Of a stretch of 19,754 bases of DNA, positions 1 to 7,405 are shown piece after piece. The notes beneath the pieces were generated by a model that was not told the DNA's origin, did not search any database, and worked only from the letters and a program-made list of their open reading frames with translations. The translations under genes and the position numbers were made by a program. The stretch is taken from NCBI GenBank assembly GCA_018303575.1, contig JAGVXW010000063.1:1-19754 (forward strand). The letters are read 5' to 3'. This DNA is from Candidatus Woesearchaeota archaeon. GTDB taxonomy: Archaea > Nanobdellota > Nanobdellia > Woesearchaeales > WJIZ01. How positions within the stretch are numbered: the first letter of the stretch is position 1; each line of letters opens with the position of its first letter.

Positions 1-2403
1 TCCGTCGCCGTTGACGTCTCCAAGCCGCGTGCCTGTCGCATTGTACACATACGGAATGTACTCGCACGTGTTGGTGACAGAAGCAGTGTTCGCCTGGTAT
101 TCCGTCACCCTATACTTGTTGTGATAGCCGAAGTAATCATTGTCGTCGATGTCGCCGCAGAACCAGTTGTCGGCAAGCGCATCATAGAGATTGTTGTTGT
201 AATCCGCATACACTCCGATGACAACAAAAGGCCGTGTTGTTTCGCCGGCGCAGCCTGTGCCACATCGCGCGTTGCCCCACAGCGCGCAGGCAGTGTCTGA
301 TGGGGCGCAGTAGATGGCCTGGGTCCCGCCCTCGTCGCAGACAAGATCGTTGAAGCCGTCCCAGTCTCCCTCATTGCTTCCCGAGGTGTCAGGCGAGCCG
401 TCGACATCGTACTTCGACAGGTAACGATACTCCCAGTACGAGTTGTCCTGGTTGCCAATGTAGCCATAGTCAGCGCCTCCGTCCACCGTGCGCAGCCACG
501 TCGACGAGCTCCTGCTGCCGACAAAGCCCACCCCGGCATAGGCGTCGATGTCGCGGCCGTTGCAGTCGCGGCTGTAGAGGTTGCGGGAGTTGTCATTGTC
601 AGTGTAGAGGTCGTAGCACTGCGAGTCATCGCTGTCTGTCTGCTCGCTGCCCGTGAATTCGAACTTGTAGCACTTGTTGCTTGAAGGAGTGAAGGTCTCG
701 CCCCAGTCCTCTTCATCATGGTCATTGTCGTTCCACTCAGGCTGGCTGTTGGAGCTGCTGTCGAGCACCAGCGTGCCTGAGCTCGAGCAGTACTGGTACT
801 CGCACGTCCTTGAGCAGAGGCCGCTCACGCAGGCATCGCCTGTCTGGGTCGTGCCCGAGGGGCAGGAAGCGGGAACGCAGGCAGGCTCGGCCTTCCCAAT
901 CACAAACGATACGTTCTCCGGGAAGGAGACTTGCTTCTCCGTCCACCTGTCTCGGCCGTTGGCTTTGATGAGGGTTGTCACATTCCCGTCCCGCGACAAT
1001 TTGATGACGTCTGTGGTCGCATCCCCATCGATGTCGAAGAATCGCACACCCCTGTCCTGGCCATACCGCTCGACAAAGCCGCCCTGGAGGAACCCCGAGA
1101 TATTCTCCTGGCGCTCCCATCCTGACTTCGTGTTCAGCCAGCTCTCCAGCGTGCTCGTGTCAGTCATGCGGAGCAGGTCATCGAAGCCATCCGCATTGAC
1201 GTCGAGGAAGCGCACGCCGAGGTCCTTCTGCTCGCCCAGGTACACGCCCTGGGGAAGGGCGAATGACGAGTTCTGCGCCCATCCTGAAGGAGGAGTAGCG
1301 TACTCAAATTTGATCGGGGGCAGGGCCGAGCGGTTGTCCCTGCCGATGAGAGTGATGTTGCGCAGGAGCCGCGCAGCTTCCCGGTTGGCATAGCCAAGGT
1401 GGATTCTCCGCACAAGCGTGAGGTTGTACAGGACGTTGATGTCCTGCAGAAGCGCTGTCTGGTTGACGCGGGTGCCGTGGAGATAACCTTCTGTGCCGTT
1501 GATCGAGCCAGGCTCATAGAGGAATTGCACTTTCGCCAGAGCGCCATTGTAGGAGATCTCCGAAAGGTAGGGATAATAATCCCCTCCAAGGCGCTCGTCA
1601 TAAGAGTAAGCGATCTGGTTGCCATGCGTGTCATTCACCAGGTCGAGGCTCCATACGCTCGTGAACGATTGCTCTGTCGAGGAAAGCTTCGCGTCATCCG
1701 CCGCGCCAAACCGATACAGTGTGCCATCGCGCATGCGCACTTCCCAAGAATCGCCCTGCTTACGGATGTTCCAGTAGCTTTCCACTTCCGTATGGTAAAG
1801 ATCCTCCGCCCGGTCATAAACGAGTTTGCTGGTGCCGCCCATGAACGAGAGCCAGAATTCGTCATCCGACGTGTCAGCAAGAGTGCCGTTGGTATCACGC
1901 AAGATCGCGCCCGTAGAAAGCGCCCAGCCGTTGCCTGCAGGGCCTCTCGACGCGGCGGCCTGGTGATTGTAAGCGAGGGAAATCTCGGGTTGGAGGCCGT
2001 TGACCCCGGGAGGCACTTCTATGGAATAGGCGTAGGTCGCCGCCCCGGAGAACAACGAGGCGGCGAATGCGCCCGCCTCCATCTGCTTGCCGGAGAGGTC
2101 CCGGATCATGTTAGGGTCGCCGATGCCGTAGGGCACTGAAGGCGAGGATGATCCTGAAGTGGATGAAGTGGTTCTCGCCGAGCTTGGCGGAGGCGTGGCG
2201 ATCGTGATGGGAGTGCCTTCCTCCTCGCTGTCGCCGCCCTGTGCGTTCTCGCTGCCTGCCGTGGATTCCCGCGTCTTTTCCGTGTCGACATCCTGCTCGT
2301 TGTCGCCGTCGAAAGTGGCGGAGGAGAGGGGGGAGAGGATAACCAAAAGTATCGCTAGCAGAGCGAAGAACTGAACGATTCCGTTCTGCATATCCTTTTT
2401 CAT
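1..2403 (-). CDS. SpvB/TcdB-like secreted protein, N-terminal 801 residues (partial)
   Basis: The minus-strand frame is open from the ATG at 2403 to base 1, where it leaves the window, so the C-terminus is missing. A hydrophobic signal segment (residues 11-29) is followed by a Ser/Thr/Glu-rich linker (40-90). Residues 91-370 read like the SpvB/TcdB N-terminal domain found in insecticidal toxin B subunits and large Rhs proteins, including GVNGLQPEISLAYN (133-146) and GNGWALSTG (157-165). FG-GAP/VCBS-type calcium-binding loops lie at 401-409 (DVNADGFDD) and 457-465 (DIDGDATTD), and a third begins at 796. Between the second and third sits a Cys-rich insert (about 509-780). A second ATG at 2391 is possible, but 2403 lies one base after the previous stop, which fits translational coupling. 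It is probably a surface or secreted carrier that continues into YD repeats. The family call is from remembered motifs; the role is inference. Confidence 0.85.
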   Translation of the reverse strand, partial: MKKDMQNGIVQFFALLAILLVILSPLSSATFDGDNEQDVDTEKTRESTAGSENAQGGDSEEEGTPITIATPPPSSARTTSSTSGSSSPSVPYGIGDPNMIRDLSGKQMEAGAFAASLFSGAATYAYSIEVPPGVNGLQPEISLAYNHQAAASRGPAGNGWALSTGAILRDTNGTLADTSDDEFWLSFMGGTSKLVYDRAEDLYHTEVESYWNIRKQGDSWEVRMRDGTLYRFGAADDAKLSSTEQSFTSVWSLDLVNDTHGNQIAYSYDERLGGDYYPYLSEISYNGALAKVQFLYEPGSINGTEGYLHGTRVNQTALLQDINVLYNLTLVRRIHLGYANREAARLLRNITLIGRDNRSALPPIKFEYATPPSGWAQNSSFALPQGVYLGEQKDLGVRFLDVNADGFDDLLRMTDTSTLESWLNTKSGWERQENISGFLQGGFVERYGQDRGVRFFDIDGDATTDVIKLSRDGNVTTLIKANGRDRWTEKQVSFPENVSFVIGKAEPACVPASCPSGTTQTGDACVSGLCSRTCEYQYCSSSGTLVLDSSSNSQPEWNDNDHDEEDWGETFTPSSNKCYKFEFTGSEQTDSDDSQCYDLYTDNDNSRNLYSRDCNGRDIDAYAGVGFVGSRSSSTWLRTVDGGADYGYIGNQDNSYWEYRYLSKYDVDGSPDTSGSNEGDWDGFNDLVCDEGGTQAIYCAPSDTACALWGNARCGTGCAGETTRPFVVIGVYADYNNNLYDALADNWFCGDIDDNDYFGYHNKYRVTEYQANTASVTNTCEYIPYVYNATGTRLGDVNGDG

Positions 2404-2404
2404 C

Positions 2405-2806
2405 CTAATATTTCCTCCAATGCGATTCGAGATTTTCGGGGATGACACCTTCTAGGGTGTTGATGGGATTATCCCTTATCCATACCTGTTTATCGAGTAT
2501 TCCGCTATCGTTTAGATAATCAATTACCTCCTGCAGAGTTTCAAACTCCAGACGAAGATGCAAGGGGATATCAGTTCCACAGGTGTCGTATCTGCTATCA
2601 TATTTCTCAACCGAAAGTTTATAGGATTCATGTACCTCGTGCTTAGGCTGTAATCCCCTCTTTTGCCATTTCTTTGAGACCAAATCGCCCCTCAAAATAT
2701 GAATCGCCACCATGTACGGGATTCCTTCCTCGTGACTAATATAATAAATGAAAAACTCCTTACTGGACAGTTTCCCCCGCAGATGACTGAATGTATAGTA
2801 TCTCAT
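2405..2806 (-). CDS. Hypothetical protein, candidate immunity gene 2 of the Rhs operon
   Basis: This 133-residue protein is not recognised. Its ATG overlaps the stop of the previous gene as ATGA, and its own stop lies one base before the SpvB-like start, so it is locked into the operon. There is no signal peptide or membrane segment, so it should be cytoplasmic. It has a mixed alpha/beta look, with an aromatic N-terminus (MRYYTFSHLRGK) and a central LRLEFETLQEVIDYLN stretch. The DNA is visibly more AT-rich than the SpvB-like gene beside it, which suggests transfer. In polymorphic-toxin loci the short cytoplasmic gene just after the toxin is usually its immunity protein. This is the second such gene after the Rhs toxin-like gene, so the role is a guess by position. 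Confidence 0.75.
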   Translation of the reverse strand: MRYYTFSHLRGKLSSKEFFIYYISHEEGIPYMVAIHILRGDLVSKKWQKRGLQPKHEVHESYKLSVEKYDSRYDTCGTDIPLHLRLEFETLQEVIDYLNDSGILDKQVWIRDNPINTLEGVIPENLESHWRKY

Positions 2807-3507
2807 GGATTTTTGCTCGTTGGGTTATATTTGCTCCACTTGGATGAGGGTGATACTTCATCGGTTTGCTTGAATTTTAAACCAGTAGACTCCTCAATCT
2901 CTTCTATCACTTCGGGAAGGGTATTGAGCATCAGGCTCTTTTTTTGGGGTTCAAGTTCTGCTAGGATCTCCGCCCCTTCCCCTAAGGTGATTGAATCAGT
3001 TAGGGTGTAGACTTTTGCGAAGTAAGGGACAAATGAAACGGGTTCATACTCGCGCGTCTGATGATTGAATACTTTTAGTATGGGCGCCTCATAGCGGCTG
3101 AATAGAATGGCAAAGACAGAATAGACTCTGCTTTCAGTAAGGTCATTAAACTTTTCGAGGGCATACTTTTGCGGCAAGCTCTGTGGTTTCCCCGTCAACA
3201 GGGTGAGCAGTTTGTTCCGCATGAATTTCAGATATCCTTTTGACAGCTTGAGCCCCTTAAACTCCCGTTGTTCCTCATCTGTCAGAGGCAACCTCTGGTG
3301 TACGTTGTGGAAATCATCGTAAAGCCCGTCTATCGCCAAGGATATTTCCGATAGGAAGCTCTCATATTGCTCTTGCCCTTTGTTGAACGAAGCACGATAA
3401 GAAGTATTGATGCGTTGTTCGAACTCATCAGGGGATATCCGGTTATCTATCACGAGTTGAATCAGCTTCGTGAGGTCCTCAAGGGGGACTTTTTCTTCGG
3501 TGTTCAT
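2803..3507 (-). CDS. Hypothetical protein, candidate immunity gene 1 of the Rhs operon
   Basis: This 234-residue protein is not recognised. It starts at an ATG overlapping the Rhs stop (ATGA) and ends in an ATGA overlap with the next gene, so it should be co-translated with both neighbours. No signal peptide or membrane helix is visible. The first 130 residues look helical and charged. The C-terminal 60 residues are acidic, with the stretch EVIEEIEEST, then a Ser/Lys-rich tail. The position directly after an Rhs protein with a variable C-terminus is where polymorphic-toxin systems place the immunity gene, and an acidic cytoplasmic protein suits binding a basic toxin domain. The DNA is AT-rich relative to the housekeeping genes. 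No family is assigned, and a structural or accessory role is possible. Confidence 0.78.
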   Translation of the reverse strand: MNTEEKVPLEDLTKLIQLVIDNRISPDEFEQRINTSYRASFNKGQEQYESFLSEISLAIDGLYDDFHNVHQRLPLTDEEQREFKGLKLSKGYLKFMRNKLLTLLTGKPQSLPQKYALEKFNDLTESRVYSVFAILFSRYEAPILKVFNHQTREYEPVSFVPYFAKVYTLTDSITLGEGAEILAELEPQKKSLMLNTLPEVIEEIEESTGLKFKQTDEVSPSSKWSKYNPTSKNP

Positions 3508-4811
3508 GGGTATGTTCGAATGGTTTCTTTTGTGATCGGGTCTTTATACCACGATTCAACCAGCTTTCCCGTTTCTGGATCAAAGCGATAATGGGGTAAT
3601 TCTTCCGGAAACTTAGGATGAACTTGGGTCGTTCTCCCCAATGCGTCATACGTCTCTTGCCAATCCCGCTTAGTTTGGCCTGTGAAAGGATCAATTTCTT
3701 TAACGTTTCTTCGCCCAAAAGTCGGACCCGGCTTATCCGGTTTAACCAGCGAATCATATTGTCGTATCCTCCCGTCGGGGAGTTCCCTTATGAAAGTAGA
3801 CTTAGGATCTATGTTTCTTGAGATATCAAAGGGTTTGCCTTTCTCGAAAAAATCCCCTCCTTTTTTCTTCATCTTCGATTCCAACTGCTTGCGAAATTCC
3901 TTTTGCGCCTTCCTTCGGGCGATATCATCAAGAGGCAACGATACTCCCGCCGCTTGGTCAGGCTCAGCGAGTTCTCCGGCGGCGTTGATGGTCAATCCAA
4001 ATGCTGCCACTTGCTTGTCAATGTCGGAGGCATCGGGGTCCGCAAGGGTACGGCTATCTCTGTAATAATCATAAACATTCCAAGCAATATCAACAATAAA
4101 CAATACCGCTAAGACAACCGCAGTAATCGTGAGTGGCTCATGTCCATCCGGGTCCGTGTACTTCAGCGGGTTGTTCCTCGCGTAGGAATAGCGGTTCAGC
4201 TGCTGCGGATCATAGATGTCTGGCAGCATGCTGTCCGGCTGGAGGAATTGGCCGAGGAAGGGATCGTAATAGCGGGAGCCGTAATAATAGAGGCCAATAG
4301 TGTCCTGCTCCTGGCCCGTGAAGCCGTACGGCGAAACTTTTCCGCCCTCAAGGCTCAGCCCGAAGGGAAAGTAAGAGGAGCGCTCCACCAGGTTGCCGTT
4401 GGAGTCGGTGATCAGGCTGGTGCTGCCCAGGCTGTCGCCGTGATAGTAATGCATGACACCGGACACATTGCTCGCCACCAATGAATCCGCGTAGTAATAT
4501 TTGGAATCAAAGGTGCCGGAAGAGTTGACCTTCCTGACGAAGTCCCCGAGATAATAGTACGTCGCGTTGCCGGTAGTGAGGTATTCAACTTTCTTTATGC
4601 GCTGTCCCTGGTCGTCATAGGTGTACTCTTCGAGGATTTTGCCTTGCGGGCCATTGGCGCGGATCCTGACAAGGTTGTTGAAAGCGTCATATTCGTAGAA
4701 GCTGTCCTGATCCTTGACGACATTGCCGTTGGCGTCATGCTCGAGAGTGTAGAGAGCCGCGTCCGCGAAGGGGAGTGAAACTAGCAGGAGCGCAAGGAAG
4801 AAAGCCGCAAT
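3504..4811 (-). CDS. Short secreted Rhs/YD-repeat protein with variable C-terminal (toxin-like) domain
   Basis: The frame is open from the stop at 4845-4847 down to 3504. It encodes a signal-peptide-like core (IAAFFLALLLVSLPFADA), a few YD repeats (EYDAFNNLVRI, YTYDDQGQRI) and then the Rhs core: YHGDSLGSTSLITDSNGN, YYYGSRYYDPFLGQFLQPDS, LNRYSYARNNPLKYTDPDGH. After the core comes a hydrophobic stretch (about 4080-4130) and a pretoxin-like linker. The last 115 residues are basic, with candidate polar residues in GRIRQYD, QVHPKF and LPHYRF; I could not place this domain in a toxin family. No ATG, GTG or TTG occurs in frame before the signal peptide. The first in-frame one is TTG at 4481, inside the Rhs region. 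I end the feature at the ATT at 4811; a GTG at 4837 is in the +1 frame. Frameshift, sequencing error or non-canonical start are all open. The C-terminal part is more AT-rich than the core. Confidence 0.8.
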   Translation of the reverse strand: MAAFFLALLLVSLPFADAALYTLEHDANGNVVKDQDSFYEYDAFNNLVRIRANGPQGKILEEYTYDDQGQRIKKVEYLTTGNATYYYLGDFVRKVNSSGTFDSKYYYADSLVASNVSGVMHYYHGDSLGSTSLITDSNGNLVERSSYFPFGLSLEGGKVSPYGFTGQEQDTIGLYYYGSRYYDPFLGQFLQPDSMLPDIYDPQQLNRYSYARNNPLKYTDPDGHEPLTITAVVLAVLFIVDIAWNVYDYYRDSRTLADPDASDIDKQVAAFGLTINAAGELAEPDQAAGVSLPLDDIARRKAQKEFRKQLESKMKKKGGDFFEKGKPFDISRNIDPKSTFIRELPDGRIRQYDSLVKPDKPGPTFGRRNVKEIDPFTGQTKRDWQETYDALGRTTQVHPKFPEELPHYRFDPETGKLVESWYKDPITKETIRTYP

Positions 4812-4841
4812 CTTGGCAAGATGTGCCGTATGCTCACCCCG

Positions 4842-4870
4842 GCTTTATAGGTGGCTTCGGCTTTATAAAA
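4842..4870 (-). promoter_or_regulatory. TATA boxes of the Rhs operon
   Basis: On the minus strand TTTTATAAAG (4861-4870) and CTATAAAG (4842-4849) lie just before the Rhs coding frame. The first would start transcription near 4840, beside GGGGTGAGC, which contains a GTG. The second would start near 4820. No other clear promoter is seen before the four-gene operon. Confidence 0.5.
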
Positions 4871-4959
4871 TTGTGCCCCTTAAAACCGAAAAATTTCCGG
4901 ATTTTGAGGCCTGGGGCCGGAATGAGTATAACAAGGGCGACGCTTTGTCCGAAAATCCT

Positions 4960-5550
4960 TTACGGCAGCGGAGTCAGCGCCTTTCCTCTTCGCGTCAGGT
5001 TCGCCCGCCTCGACGGCCTCAGCTTCTCCGCGCCCTTGCCCTTGTTGCGCAGCCCTCTTCCATGCAGGCCGGCTGACGTGAGCCCTCTTGACGCTCTGCC
5101 TCTCTGCGTCGCGATCCAGCTGATCCTGGGGTCAGAAAGAATCTGCGGGTGTGCCCTGTCGACGAGGATCACTTCAAACCAGTAATGCCTTCCGTCCTCC
5201 CCCACCAAGTATGAGTTCAGCACCTCGCAGTTGCTGTAATTCTGCACAGCCCTTTCTTCCGCGACCTGGCGGTAATTCTTGCTCAACTCCTTATCATAAG
5301 AGCTTGCTCGTGAACGCCGGCCGCCAATCAAATGGGATGCATGCTGCCTTTTGTGCCTGTTGACGCGCTGCCTGACAACGATGTACCCAGGCTTCGCCTT
5401 GTAGCCCAGGCTCCTGGCGCGGTCCAGCCGCGTCGGATGCGGAATCTTCAAGGTGACAGGCTCCGTCCTCCACTGGATGAGCCGCTGCTGATAGAAAGGG
5501 TTCTCGCGAGGCTTCTTCCACGCCTCCCTCAGATATTTGTATAATGCCAT
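4960..5550 (-). CDS. rpl15e: 50S ribosomal protein L15e
   Basis: L15e is a large-subunit protein of archaeal and eukaryotic ribosomes, absent from bacteria. The 196-residue product matches the usual length of about 190-200. It shows family blocks from end to end: ALYKYLREAWKKP at the start, PTRLDRARSLGYKAKPGYIVV (residues 37-57), AEERAVQNY, EVLNSYLVGEDG, WFEVILVDRAHPQI, and GRASRGLTSAG then GLRNKGKGAEKLRPS near the end. The frame is open further upstream, but the ATG at 5550 gives the family N-terminus MALYKY and has a good GGAGG ribosome site four bases before it. A TATA box lies about 80 bases upstream. It points the same way as the TFE gene but is separated from it by a 370-base structured intergenic region. 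Confidence 0.97.
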   Translation of the reverse strand: MALYKYLREAWKKPRENPFYQQRLIQWRTEPVTLKIPHPTRLDRARSLGYKAKPGYIVVRQRVNRHKRQHASHLIGGRRSRASSYDKELSKNYRQVAEERAVQNYSNCEVLNSYLVGEDGRHYWFEVILVDRAHPQILSDPRISWIATQRGRASRGLTSAGLHGRGLRNKGKGAEKLRPSRRANLTRRGKALTPLP

Positions 5551-5626
5551 CGTGCCTCCGTTGTTGTCTGCTTGGGCAAATTCAGGCGAGCAAGCCCACA
5601 TCTTTGCCGAAATCAAGAAACGACAG

Positions 5627-5640
5627 ATGATATATAAAGG
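5627..5640. promoter_or_regulatory. Two-way TATA box between L15e and structured element A
   Basis: The sequence GATATATAAAGG reads as a TATA box on both strands. On the minus strand (TTTATATATC) it would start the L15e transcript near 5610. On the plus strand (TATATAAAG) it would start near 5660, just before structured element A at 5685, so it could also drive an RNA from that element. Confidence 0.45.
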
Positions 5641-5684
5641 TTTGCGCAAAAAATACCAACCGCAAAATCGTACGAGGGAAAATT

Positions 5685-5891
5685 GCGCTGGACGGTCAAA
5701 ACCTTCGGTTTTGCCCTACGAGCCACCCCGACGGGGGCATACTCACTGCGTTCGTAGGTTCTTGGCTACGCCTTCGAACCAACCCCCGGCTCGTCCAGCG
5801 CCGTCCTTGTCCCGGAAATCTTAGATTTCCGTGAGCGTGCGGCGAGGTGCTCTGCGCCGAGTAGGGCTTCCGCAGAAGCCCGTCGCACCGC
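5685..5891 (+). repeat. Structured intergenic element, copy A (candidate RNA)
   Basis: This fills most of the gene-free stretch 5551-5923. An outer stem GCGCTGGA (5685-5692) pairs with TCCAGCGC (5794-5801). Inside are a hairpin CAAAACC-TTC-GGTTTTG (5697-5713), a helix CGAGCC/GGCTCG (5719-5724 with 5788-5793) and GGGGG/CCCCC (5733-5737 with 5783-5787). A hairpin GGAAATC-TTA-GATTTCC follows (5814-5830). The 3' half has a 13-nt block (5835-5847), a hairpin GGTGC-TCT-GCGCC (5846-5858) and a 35-nt block (5857-5891) containing hairpin GGGCTTC-CGCA-GAAGCCC. The 13-nt and 35-nt blocks are identical in copy B near 13.9 kb, while the helices differ but keep pairing. No known RNA family is recognised and no ORF is convincing. 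Confidence 0.7.
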
Positions 5892-5923
5892 CTGTGCCGG
5901 CGCTGAAAAAATAAACAGAATTC

Positions 5924-6511
5924 CTAGACGTCCATATCCACTTCAATCTCTCTGATGCGCGCTTTCAGGTTCTCGATCGTCCTGACATTCTCCTGCTGCT
6001 GCAGAAGCGTCCCGCACTCCGGGCACTTGAACTCGAAGTCCGTGGCCTGGTCGAAGTCGAGGCGCGCACACGCTTTGGAGCAGATGAAGAACAAGCCTTT
6101 ATTCTGCTCCTCCTTGTCGAGGCGCTCGCGCAGTTTCTCCAGGTTCTGCTTCCGGAAGCTCTCGATGAGCTCCGACACCCGCTCCTTGTTGAAGGTCCAG
6201 TAGCTGATGTACCATCCTTTCTGCCGGTCCTTCTTTCGGATGTACATCACCAGATGATGGGTATGGAGCTTGTACAGGGTGTTTCGCACGGTTTGCATGT
6301 CCAGCTTCAGCTTCTCAGCGATGACGAACTCAGAAATGTTCTTCTTGTCGCCAAGGTATCTCAGGATCTCGAGCCCGTGCTCCCCCGCGACGGTCAGGAT
6401 CGTCTCCCGTACCTGTTCTTTGGGGACTCCCTTGATAGCTACGCTCTCAGGCTCTGCCTTTGCTGCTTTGGGTGCGTGTTTCTTCGCTTTCTTCTTCTTT
6501 TTGGTTGCCAT
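5924..6511 (-). CDS. tfe: Transcription initiation factor E subunit alpha (TFE)
   Basis: TFE helps the archaeal RNA polymerase open promoter DNA, acting with TBP and TFB; it is the counterpart of eukaryotic TFIIE-alpha. The 195-residue product has a Lys/Ala-rich N-terminal tail (2-20), a winged-helix domain (about 30-110, with ISEFVIAEKLKLDMQTVRNTLYK and RQKGWYISYWTFN), a charged linker helix (108-137) and a C-terminal zinc ribbon (140-170). Its cysteines are Cys144, Cys148, Cys163 and Cys166. The first pair is C-x3-C, where I recall C-x2-C as usual; the second is CPEC. The basic tail is longer than I would expect. The ATG at 6511 lies about 40-45 bases after a TATA box. It is transcribed alone on the minus strand, between the structured element and the GTPase gene. 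Confidence 0.93.
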   Translation of the reverse strand: MATKKKKKAKKHAPKAAKAEPESVAIKGVPKEQVRETILTVAGEHGLEILRYLGDKKNISEFVIAEKLKLDMQTVRNTLYKLHTHHLVMYIRKKDRQKGWYISYWTFNKERVSELIESFRKQNLEKLRERLDKEEQNKGLFFICSKACARLDFDQATDFEFKCPECGTLLQQQENVRTIENLKARIREIEVDMDV

Positions 6512-6548
6512 AACAAAAACGAATAGAGCGCCTTATATGATTGCCCAC

Positions 6549-6558
6549 TATATAAATC
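6549..6558 (-). promoter_or_regulatory. TATA box of the TFE gene
   Basis: On the minus strand TTTATATAG, preceded by AAGA like a BRE, puts the transcript start near 6530 and leaves a leader of about 20 bases before the ATG at 6511. Confidence 0.55.
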
Positions 6559-6642
6559 TTATGTTACAGGTTGAGCGAAAAGCTATACTGCTGTAGACGA
6601 TAACCTCTCTGGAATGAGATTGACTATCAAAAAGTGGAGAAA

Positions 6643-7386
6643 TTACCGGATTTTGCCTTCCTGCCAGTCCCGCAGGATCTGCCGCGCCATTCTTTGGGTG
6701 TCCGGCTTGCCGCCTTTTCCGAGCATCCGTCTTTTTATGGCGATGGCCTCCAGCACCTCTTCCTTCCCTTCTCCATGCCCCACCCCGTAAAAAACTTCGA
6801 TTTTGCCGGGATAGAGGTCCATCAACTCAAAAACAGCGAGATCCGGCTCCTTCGCCTTGGTGAAATCCACCGTTCCTATCATCGCGTGTTTTGCTGGATT
6901 CTTTTCCATATAGGGAATAACTCCAGGAGTGTCGATAAAATAAAGACTGCCTGCCCTGATCCTCTGCACCCCCTTCGTATGCCCAGCTTGCGGGCTGGTA
7001 GGCGCGGAACGCTTCCCTTTCAGGGCGTTGATGAGCGTGCTCTTGCCAACATTCGGATAGCCCAGCACCCCGATAGAGAAACCCTCTCTTCCCTTGTAGG
7101 CCTTCTTGCCTTCGATCAGGATGCGCTCCCGGAGCATCGTCGTGCCCTGAAATTGCTTTGCCGAAACGAAGACGCAGGGCCTGAAGAACTTCTTCGCGAG
7201 CTCCGCCTGCTCCCTTCCAGCGAGATCCGCTTTTGTGAGGACAAAGATGAGCGGCTTCCCCACCCTGCGAACCTTGTCAACGACCTCCTTGTTGAGCGTC
7301 TGCGCCGGCATCCTCGCATCTAAAACGAGCAACAGAATGTCCGCTTCCGCGATAACTTTGTTGACAAGCTGCCAGAACTGCGCCAT
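6643..7386 (-). CDS. Circularly permuted GTPase of the YlqF/RbgA/Nog family
   Basis: These GTPases assist large ribosomal subunit assembly in bacteria and eukaryotes; archaeal members are presumed to do the same. The 247-residue product shows the permuted motif order: G4 TKAD (51-54), G5 SAK (75-77), then G1 GYPNVGKST (109-117), the G2 region around GHTKG (135-139) and G3 DTPG (152-155). The start LVNKVIAEADILLLVLDARMP is the family's N-terminal hallmark. The C-terminal 70 residues are basic and helical, as expected for rRNA contact. The ATG at 7386 is the natural start. Upstream on the minus strand are TTTATAC (7427-7433) and a weaker ATTATATATT nearer the gene. It is divergent from the HExxH gene, with which it shares a 110-base promoter region. 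Confidence 0.93.
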   Translation of the reverse strand: MAQFWQLVNKVIAEADILLLVLDARMPAQTLNKEVVDKVRRVGKPLIFVLTKADLAGREQAELAKKFFRPCVFVSAKQFQGTTMLRERILIEGKKAYKGREGFSIGVLGYPNVGKSTLINALKGKRSAPTSPQAGHTKGVQRIRAGSLYFIDTPGVIPYMEKNPAKHAMIGTVDFTKAKEPDLAVFELMDLYPGKIEVFYGVGHGEGKEEVLEAIAIKRRMLGKGGKPDTQRMARQILRDWQEGKIR

Positions 7387-7405
7387 GCCCTTGGAAGTCT
7401 GAAAT

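Noticed and set aside
1399..2139. 246-codon plus-strand frame
   Set aside because: Antisense to the SpvB-like gene; it has no promoter and no recognisable domain.
105..2291. Several long open frames on both strands, including a Thr/Ser-rich minus-strand frame at 105-725
   Set aside because: They are shadows of the GC-rich SpvB-like gene, which is open from 2403 to the window edge in one frame with clear domain motifs.
5685..5891. RNase P RNA, SRP RNA or a known ribozyme as the identity of elements A and B
   Set aside because: None of the conserved core sequences I know for these RNAs are present, and two copies in 8 kb would be odd for RNase P or SRP RNA.
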